In this document: positions 1 through 10,100 of the stretch, piece after piece | Position numbering within the stretch: position 1 is the first letter of the stretch | Layout of the letters: each line of letters starts with the position of its first letter | Assembly: GCA_021229015.1 (NCBI GenBank) | Contig: CM037781.1 | Coordinates: 68,158,345 to 68,222,344 of the forward strand | Source: Solen grandis | Taxonomy: Eukaryota; Mollusca; Bivalvia; Adapedonta; Solenidae | Length of the DNA stretch: 64,000 nucleotides | Direction of reading: 5' to 3' | The notes under the pieces: generated by a model | Told to the model about the DNA's origin: nothing | What the model saw: the letters and a program-made list of their open reading frames with translations, nothing else | The model's database searches: none | Program-made: the position numbers and the translations under genes

Positions 1-29
1 TTTTTTTTTCAAAAATAATTGCACAAGTA

Positions 30-371
30 CAGGGGTTTACTTAAGGATTTGACTTTTACTTGTCCAGGGGGCAAGTTACTTGGAACATCTACTAGCCCCC
101 AGGGAAAACAGGTTGCCCGATCTTTAAGTTAGATGATGTTTGTTAATGTTTTAAACTAAATATGTGTAATATTAAGGTGAATTTTAGTTAATATGTATCA
201 AACACAATTTGCAATCATTTCACCCCTGATGTACTGTAGAAAATAAAAAACATGAAAGATTTATTTACATAAATAAACTTGCCCGCCGGGCTATCTTCTT
301 TGAAAAATCACTTGCCCGCAGTGATTTTAACCCGGTGCGGGCATGCAGGTGTCCACTTAAGAAAACCCCTG
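30..371. mobile_element. hAT-like MITE with 5-bp target-site duplication
   Basis: The element opens with CAGGGGTTTACTTAAG and closes with CTTAAGAAAACCCCTG, so its ends are near-perfect terminal inverted repeats of about 16 bp. The direct repeat AAGTA lies flush against both ends (25-29 and 372-376). CAGGGG-type ends are typical of hAT elements; a 5-bp duplication suggests a hAT5-like or related group rather than the usual 8-bp type. There is no coding capacity in its 342 bp, so it is non-autonomous. The interior holds further G/C-rich inverted motifs around the GCCCGC strings. Confidence 0.75.
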
Positions 372-798
372 AAGTACTCCTAATTACTGCAATGAGGTCA
401 CAAGTTCAAATGATTTTGCAACCAGGGATTCATGCAAATATTTGTGGGCAGTTCACAAATAACGTGTAAAGAAGTTAATTAAGTAAATCCATCCCAGATT
501 CTATTGATCAGAACATTTTTTTTACCTTTATACACCTTTACGGAATTTCAGTTACTACGTATATTTGTTTTATAACAAAGATGAATCATTATTTATTCAT
601 GAGAATCATGATCGTTGTCATTTAGATTCTACAGGTCCAAATCAAATCGTCATATTTTTTTTAAAAAGATATGTTAATAACAGTATCCATTTTTATTGTA
701 ATTAATATCTAAGTCAAATAAGAGTAATTTGCAAAAAATTAGAACAATTAATTTATTAAAAAACAAACTGTCAATCGTGATGCTCTGAAATGTAGTGC

Positions 799-1039
799 TT
801 AACCCTTTTCCTCATAGAGGAAACCATGAAAGACCTATGCGAACAACATAAAACCAGATCAGCCTGTGAGTAACTCGCAGGCTGATCAGGTTTTATGTTG
901 TTCGCTGCTCCTCAGTGGTCTGGAAATGAGGACTTTATAATTAAATTTGGTAAGAATTAACTGTGGTTTTCTGCAGATCAGGCTTTATGTGGTACCTATT
1001 GAGTGCGTCAAAATGAGTCTATATGAGGGAAAGTGTTAA
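799..1039. mobile_element. TTAA-flanked (piggyBac-like) MITE with internal hairpin, copy 1
   Basis: TTAA lies at both ends. The adjoining ends read CCCTTTTCCTCATA and, on the other strand, CACTTTCCCTCATA, which are imperfect inverted repeats. TTAA duplication plus a CCC-type end is the piggyBac signature, so this is probably a non-autonomous piggyBac derivative. Inside, 839-905 forms a 32-bp near-perfect stem (30/32 pairs) with the loop TAA. Related copies lie at 6875-7102 and, in the opposite orientation, 62301-62539. Confidence 0.7.
839..905. repeat. 67-nt internal hairpin of the TTAA MITE
   Basis: The left arm begins GCGAACAACATAAAACC (839-870), the loop is TAA (871-873), and the right arm (874-905) is its reverse complement with two mismatches. 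The same fold recurs at 62433-62499 with loop TTA. The copy near 6900 has lost most of its right arm. Confidence 0.85.
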
Positions 1040-1111
1040 AATTGATAAAATTTATGTGTATTAACAAAACAATTAAACTACTTATTTATCTTTTATTATC
1101 ATATATTTAAG

Positions 1112-1171
1112 ATAATGAGGCTGAGAGAAAAGAAAACACAGTTGACAGTGTACAACAAAAGCTGGAGAAGG
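1112..1171 (+). CDS. Candidate exon (…NEAERKENTV…QQKLEKG)
   Basis: The acceptor is a T-rich tract ending TTTAAG and the donor is AAGG|GTATCT. The exon is 60 nt with phase 1 at both ends. It encodes a charged segment likely to be helical. Reading through the donor gives a stop a few codons later, so splicing is required. A stronger-looking donor (GTGAGT at 1207) would leave an in-frame TAG inside the exon, which lowers confidence in this call. Confidence 0.4.
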
Positions 1172-4100
1172 GTATCTTGAAATCAGATTTATAGACAGCT
1201 ACATTGGTGAGTATGTAAATTACTATTGACCCACCAGTAAGTTGGGAACGGGAGGTTGTGAGTTCAATCCCCTGCCACAACATACCAAAGTCGTAAAAAT
1301 GGTACTGTTAATTAGCTCCTTTGCTTGGCACTCAGCATATATGGGTAGTTGCAGGACTGGTTGGCCCGGTGTCAGGATAATGTGGCTGAGTGTGTTATCA
1401 TGCCACATATCTACATTGTTATACTGCAGTATGGCAGCTCTATATCTGTCTCTAGTAGACATTGTCTCCAAATGATTGAAATACTGTCAGTGGGACAATA
1501 AACCTAACAAACAAACCAACCTGAACCAGTAAGTTGAGTTTCAATTGCCTGCAGCTTTTCATTGTGTAAAATTAATTACCATATCTAGTTCTAACTTCTA
1601 AGTTCAAGGAGTCTGCTGGACCCTCCCTTGCCTTGAAATTGGGTAGTTTGGGGCTAAATTTAGGAGTCCCATTCAGTATTGAACACTGTTGACCTTTTGG
1701 TAAAACTGCTATAATTTTCTGCCCTACATTGGATTGCTTCTGTATTTTGATAGTTGTCCTTGAGGATGAACTTCTTTAATACAATATGCAATTATGCATT
1801 TGAACTTTATGTTGACCCTTCACCTACTTAATTCATATAGTTTGCAAAAATAAAGACTGAAAAACTCATTCATTCAAATGATTTACTTGTATACATTTCA
1901 ATAGAGAAAAGCACTTTTTATTGATTTTGCATGTTAATTTTATGTCTAGATAAAAAAAAACAGGTTTTTTTTTCTTTCTCTCTTGCATTTTTTTTTCCTT
2001 CTTTAACTGGTACTGGTAAATGGACCCATTCACATTTCTGAACAGACCTACACAATTTTTTTTATCCAGATCTGCAGTTCCATTCACAACTGAACAGGAT
2101 TTTCACTTAGGCATAAAAAATAACTCGGTTTAATTGTATTAATTTCAAAATATTTTTTAAAAATTTGTATTCCTTGTCATTTTAACCCATTCACACTCAT
2201 GTTCTGTACTAGTTAACTAGACTGTCCCAGTGGCCTAGTGGTAAGAGCATCTGACTTGGGAGTGAGAGGTCGTGGGTTTGATCCTCCGCAGCGACATGCC
2301 ATTTAGTTGTAAAAAATGGCACTGATATAGCTCTCTTCCTTGGCGCTTGGCATTTAAGGGTAATTCCAGCAACTGGTTGACCTTGTGTAGTCATTGTCTC
2401 CAAATTACAGAAATACTGTCAGTGAACATTAAACCCAACAAACATTATACATGTGTAATAGTTATACTTAGTACAGTATGGTACAGTACAGGGTGTATAC
2501 CCACCGTTATTTCAGAAACAACTTCCGGATCAAAATCTGATGCATCTTGCTGTCAGTTTATAGATAAATTGTTTAGAATCTCGAAAAAAAACCAGTCATC
2601 GTCAGTCAGCCAAGGTATCCATGTAAATCTGCGCAGATGATTAAAAGAAAATAATATTGATGATCGATCTCACAGGTGATGAATGTTCTGTAACAAACAT
2701 GCCCCTCCCCCCACCCACAGTACTTTTGAAATGTCAGTTGAGAACACCTCTCTCCCCCCTGGCTCTGAATATACCGTGTTCATATTATTTTAAATGTTTT
2801 TTTGTCACTGTTCCGAAAAGTTCATTATTTTTTCAAAGATTCCATTGAATTTTTTCCAAAGGAGTGAAAAATCTAGCTCACACATTCTGGCCTAAAATGA
2901 TCCCTGCTCACTTTTCTCACTGCACCACCTGTACAATAAACCCTAGACAGAATCTACCAGGATTACAGGCAGACAAAAAAACATTGTCTGTGCTAGCAGT
3001 CTTGAGTTTTGTTCACTTATCAACATATTTATGCAGATAACTATCATTGGTAACATATTTGGAAGGAATATTTAAATTAGTCAGGGTCATGTGATCTTGT
3101 CCTGGTAAAAAAAATTGCTACAACGACATTTGTCTAAATGCCTGGGTGCTGGAAATGTAAAGTTTGTCTTGGCGGGCATGCACATCTCAGCCTCCGTTGC
3201 GGGTCACATAGATTTTCTGTGTGTGTGTCTGTTCATCTGTCTGTCGGTCACACCTCAGGTTTACCTTTGTGTTTAAGCTTTTTTGTCAAAGAAGATGACT
3301 TCACATCTTTATGAAACTAGGTACACTTGTACCTCATGATACAATATAAAAAAATATTGAAACAAATTCATGGCTGCAGTGACCTGTATTTCACGGTTGG
3401 ATGAACAAGGTCAAATTGATTGTTCTGCCTCAGGTTTACCTTTGTGATTAAGCTGTTTTTCCATGAATATGAATTCACATCTTCAAAAAAATGTACACAT
3501 GTAAAATCATGATATAAACCTTTTAATATTTATGCAAACTTATGGCTGTGACCTATATTTCAATTGTGAAAGGATTATGGGTTTATCTTTGACTTGATTC
3601 ATTTTTATGAAACTATGTACAGATATGCATCATGATATGATCTATTTAATATTCATATTTGTTATGATAGTCATGCACAAACTGGAATTACCTCATTTGT
3701 TGTGTGTCTACTGGAAAATAAAGTTTGCACAAATGTGTGTCAAGCCATGTGAAACTGGATACCTCAGTATGTACAAAGATACTTCTTTGATCTGTTTTCA
3801 GATTCCAGATATGGTCATTGGAAGCACTTCACTACCTCACGAGACCATGAGGATAAAGAGGAGCCTTTATAATCCCACCATAACACAGACTGTAAAAGCA
3901 ATGAGTCAGGTAAAGCAATTACCAGAAAGAAAGCTCTCAGCTAAGCAGTCTGAACACTAGATCAGTATTTTAAACCTTGTATATAGTAATTAATACTTGT
4001 ACATGTAGTTAATTTTAGAAAAATTAACATGTAACTGAAAGAAGAAATTCTAGCAGATTTTTTTCTGACTAGACTGACTTCAGTATTTGAGTTTACCGTC

Positions 4101-7100
4101 CCTTCAACAGTATTGCAGTCATATAGCGGCATCCAGCTAATTAACAGGTGGAGGAAGATCCCGAATGCAGAAAGGCATACATGTAGAACCACCGACCTAT
4201 CGCAAGCCAGCTGGAAGGCTTCCTCACAAAAAAAAATCCGAATGACCCTGCCGGGATTTGAACTGTTGATGTGTTGGTAAACACAGATAGTCAACAAAAC
4301 ATTCATCACTTATCATTATCATTTATCACCCTGTGCAATTACTGTCCTTCCATTGTCATTGTAATCTCCACTGTCAGCAACCCTCACTAGTGAAAGTTTG
4401 GCATTTAACAGTCCTTAATTTTACTGTTATCAAAACATGCCATACTAATAGCTGCCATTATTGTTTTCAATGAATGCCGAATATTGGCGCTTATTGATGT
4501 TGTAATCGGACAAACAAACAAATTCTTATCAGAAATGTGGGGGAGGGAGGCATTCAACCATGGTCTGATTCAGCCAGGTCACTTATATGTGTCATTTGTC
4601 AATTGGGACCGAGAATTTTGGTTGCCTTACGCAATAGGGAGTTGGTCTTCTTATTGAGTTTTGCGATCATTAAAATATATTGGAAAATAATCTGGACTGG
4701 GGAAAATCGTTAGTAATAGTTGCCCATATTAATGATTTAGACTGTATGTCAAAACAGAAAAAAATAAGACTGAAAAATGTGGGTCATTGATACTATAATA
4801 CAATGATTATGAACTGAACTAAATACATGTACATGAAGAAATATATTGATGTTTCTCATCAACAGGGATTCTAATGAAAAAAGCTTTTGGACATGATTTT
4901 CGTTTGACATCAGATTCTGAGGAAGCAGACATTCTCATAGTTCCTGCTTGTAAGTAAAATATCTCCATAACATTTTTCATGTGTCATCAAAAATTTTTAC
5001 AGATGTTAATGCTCTCTTCAAAAATTGCTTAAATTATTCAGCCCCACTAAACAAGATGGCCTAGAGCAATAAACAGAAATATTCTTAAAACAACATAGCT
5101 TCAGCAAATGATCAGAATCTTAATTATTTCACATAAATATTCATATTATAGTCATTTAAAATATTGCTAAATATGTTCTGCTCCACTGAACAAGATACTG
5201 TACGAGCAATGGAAATAATTTTTTGTCCCCTACCAGTGATTACACCACAGGGGACTATAGGTTTGCCTTCCGTCTGTCTGTCCGTCCGTCTGTCTTGATG
5301 TCTGGAAATCTGGATCCCACTATAACTTAAAAACCGTTCAAGATAATATTATGAAACTTGGCATATGAATAGATGGCAGTATGGAGATTCTGCACATCAC
5401 TTTGTTGTTTTTTTTCTCGGACAAACATTCTGGTTGCTGTGGTAATAGAAACCAGTAAGACATGGCCTGGAAATCTAGATGCAACGATAAATTAAAAGCC
5501 GTTTAAGATAATACATGTATTATGAAACTTGGTATATGAATTGATGGCAATATGGAGATTCTGCACGTCACTTTGTTGGTTTTTTCTCAGAAACGGGAAG
5601 AAGATCCTTAAATTATCACTCATCATCCATGCACTTCCCAAATTTGAGATTGTCATATTAAGAAAATATACAGTCCCTGGTGCCCGAGTGGTCATTGGTT
5701 CGATCCCTGACCACGACATACCAAAGTCATAGAAAAATAGAATTGATATAGCTTCCTTACTTGGTGCTCTACATATAAGGGTATAGTTCCAGGACTGGTT
5801 TGCCCGGTGTCATGATGATGTGACTGGGTGTTGTATTATGCCACATGTCTACAGCATGATATTGCATTGTGTCAGCATTATATAAGTATCCAGTGGGATG
5901 TTTAAGCCAACAAACAAACAGACATTAAAAAAATAAAAAAAAAGTTTTGATTTTCACTAACTCTGCACAAAAGTTCACTCATCATGGTGAGCTGGTGAAT
6001 GGTATTTAATACCCCTGCATATGTGTTGTTAAAGTCACTTGATTTTATTTTCCACTGTGCATAAATGTAACTTGAAACTCACTTAAAAGAAATGAATCCT
6101 TAAGTTTTTACCTTCAAAGTTAAGCAAGGTATTTCTGAATTATTGCATTGCCTAAGAACTCAATATTACAGTTTAATTATACTGTATTTTATATTTAAAC
6201 AAACACATTCCTATGGTTTCGCTGAGAATCCCTTTTGTATGATCTTGCATGACTAAAAATCAAAGAAAAATACTACCACCTATGGTAATGCAGTTAAGAA
6301 GAAGACTCTTAGAATTTTGAGTACAGTCAACTCTCTGCAACAGCTGTGTTTGTACATCACGTTTCTGCGGATGTATCGAGATTTCAAGACGTGCGAATCC
6401 AACTGTACCCCACCCACATAAGCTTAATGAGGAAGTTTCATATACATGTAAACACTAGATCTTTTGTTATGCAATGTAAATGTAATACTAATTCATATTT
6501 TGTATCATAATTCCTTATTTGTTTGGCTGTATGTGCAAATTATAAGTTAGAAATATGTGTATGAAGTTCTCATACTCCTGTGTGAGGTCACTTTATTATA
6601 GCCCCATATAGGAAGTATATGGGGGCTATATTGGAGACATATTCACTGGTGTAGACAAGATTTGTCTGCCTTATTTCTCAGCTACCTTTGGTCTGATTTT
6701 GATGAAAATTTGCAAGACTGAAGAGTATCGAACGTAATTGAGCATATTGTTGACATGTCATGATTATTTGATTTAGAATGAGTTATGGCCCTTGGTTATT
6801 TCAAGAATGTCTTACATGGTAACATTATCTGTGACAAAGCATCTGAAGGAATTTATCATTTTCAATTATAATTCTTGTTCCCTCATAGAGGACACCATGG
6901 AAAGACATATGCAAACAGCATAAAACCAGATCAGCCTGCAAGTTACTCAGGTTTTATGCTGTTCGCTGCTCCTCAGTGGTCTGAAAATGAGGACTTTATA
7001 ATTAAAATTGCTAAGGTTTAACTGTGGTTTTCTGCAGATCAGGCTTTATGTGGTACCAGTATTGAGTGCGTCAAAATGAGTCTATATGAGGGAAAGGGTT

Positions 7101-10100
7101 AATAATGTCAGGACCTCAGTTATAAGTGTGAAGTCCTCGATTGCTTGGAAGTGTGCAAATCATATTCTAGAAAAATGTGTATGAAGTCCTCATTTGTTAA
7201 TGTGAAGACCTCAGTTGTAAATGTTAAGCCTTCATTTGTTTGGTTGTGTATGCAGATCATATGCTAGAAATATGTGTTTGAAAAGTCTCATTATACCCCC
7301 ACATCCCTGGATAGGGGAAGTTATATATGAATCACTTGGCTGTGCGTCTGTTGATTCGTCCGTTGGTTTATATTGAATCTTTTTGTCTGAGCTCTACATT
7401 GACAATGCTTCACTGGATTTGCAAATGGTTTGGCACATAGGTTTACCATAGTAAGATGGAGTGTTAAGTGGAAAAAACAAATTGTTAGTTCAAAGGTCAA
7501 GGTCATACTTAGAGGTCAACAATAGAAAATTAATGCCAGTATGCTTGTCCAGGCTGTAACTTGACATAGGATTTCTGGATTTCCAAATGGTTTGGCACAA
7601 ATGTTCCCATATTAAGATGAAGTGTCATGAAAAAGAACCAGCTTGCTAACTCACAGGTCAAGGTCATACTTGGAGGTCAACAAAAGAAAATCAATGCTAA
7701 TATGCTTGTCCAGGCTTAACTTGACATAGGATCACTGGATTTCCAAATAGTTGGTACAAACGTTTACCATATAAAGATAGAGTGCCACATGCAAGAACAA
7801 AATTGCGTGTGTTTTTGCCTTGGATCGAGAGGATATGCTTTATCATTTCTATCATTATGTTTATCACTAAGTTATGAGACTCAGAGTCTAATATTTATGG
7901 ATGATTACTCATTATGTATAAGAAGTCGCTCAATTTCTTCCCATGATCTTCTTAAAATAAATTAAAGACCCTCATAATTTTCATTACATAAAAGAATTAT
8001 AAACTATTGTCATCTAAATGACTTTGTGCTGTGTGGAGCTTTTAATCCAGACTCTCTTTCAAATGATCAAAATTATGTGACAAAGGCTACAGGCTGCATG
8101 GCAGGACCATATTTTTGCCACAGGCTTTGATGGGTGTGTCAGCTGGAAAAGTACATTAATCAGTTATTGACTGGCAAATAGCAAGGTAGTGGCCCTAAAG
8201 GGGGTATTAATCACCTTCAGTGATGGTTCTAATTTGTTAATGTGAAGTAAGTGTGAAGTCCTCGTTTGTTTGGCTGTGTGTGCATTAAATCAGGTGCTAA
8301 AAATATGTGTATGAAGTCCTCATTTGTTAATGTGAGGACCTCAGTTGAAAATGTGAATTCTTTGTTTGTTTGACAGTGTGTGCAAATCTTCTGCTAAAAT
8401 ATCTTAATGAAGTCCTCATACTCCTGTGTGGGGATTTTGTTTGTTAATGTGAGGAACTCATTTGTTTGTTCATAAATCATAAATAACTTTTTTGTATTTA
8501 AAGCTGGTGTTTGAAAACTCATAGTGAAAACTGGAGGTACAGAAGTCCTCACTGCATCACAGAACACAATCATCATATGTGATGATGGAGAGATTCACAC
8601 ATCAGGTTTGTTACAGATATTGACAGTTCAGTTATACTTAGGCCAATGCACTGTGGAATCATTCATGTGGTGTCAGTCTTGATTTAACCAAGCATTGTCT
8701 TTTTTCCTGCCCATACATCTTGAATTACATAATTATGTAGATGTCTGGGACAAAACATAGAAAGTGCCACAACAACATAAGGATAAAAGCTATGTTGATG
8801 AACTAAAAGCACATTTGTGCAAATTTTAGGAATTTACTATTTGAGTTTACCATTGCTTTGACAGTATTCCAGTCATATAGCAACGTCCAGCTAATTACAG
8901 GTAGAGGAAGACCCCAAATGCACGGTGGCATCAAGGTAGAACCACCGACCTACTGCAAGCCAGCTGGAAGGCTTCCTCACATGAAAATTCAAATGACCCT
9001 GCCAGGATTCGAACCCACCTGGTGAGGGGCTTCAAATTTTAGGTATTTTGTTGATAACTTTACAAGGTATTGACTAATTTCATATTAAAATAGATAGCAA
9101 AAATGTGAAGTGCAGTGACCAAGAACTCTACCATGACCATTTCGTTTTTAATTTTCTCCCATTAATTTAATAATGAATTTCTGTCAAGAGCTCATTTACT
9201 ATATACTTTAAGACTGCACAAGGTATTGACATGAAACTTCATGTATAAATAGATGGTGACTAGGAGAAATACTTTTTGGAAGAACCATAACTTTACCTGG
9301 TGCCATTTTTAAATTATCTCCCATCAAAATTAAAATGAATATTTGTCCAGAGTATTACTCAATGAGCTAAAGGCTTGGTATTTGGTATGGTTACTCCACC
9401 AGGGTGCCCTTTGATTTGGCATCAATATATATTGAATGTCTGGATGGAAGAATGTCACAAATCTTGTTTCCACTTCATAACTTTTTCATTTCTTAATGAA
9501 TTTTGAATTGACTGGAGAGATTGCTTGATGTGTTGCACTTTATAGGGGTGGGGCAATTTAGTGTCTTTTACTTTTTTATCTCACCTGAGCACAATGTTCT
9601 CACCTGAGCACAATGTGGTCAAAGTGATATTTTTGATCGGCCTCCATCCATCCTCATTCCTCATTAGTCATCTGATGTAAACAATTTGCTTTTATCAAAA
9701 CTTTGTATGATTTATCCTAAGTTGGCCCTTCACAAAAAATGCTAAGATAAACTTGATCCATGCAAAACGGTTGCCATGGCAACTATTAAAATTTATTTAA
9801 AAAAACCTGAAAAATCATCTTCTTTAAAACCAGTGGTTAGAATTCAACTTCCTTTTGCACAAATGGTCACCTCATTGCCCTCTTCCATAATTGCAAAAAT
9901 AAACTTGGACCTTAAAAGATGAGGCCCTTAGGGTGTTAGGTTTTCGTATATACTGTGTAAAGAAAACTTCAAAAACATTTCCTCTGAAAACAATAATCCT
10001 AATTAAATTTATTTTGGCACGCATGGTAACCTCATTGCCTTTTTCCATTATTTCCAAAATAAAATTGGTTCCTTTAAAATAAGCCTCTTGAGGGGTTGGG

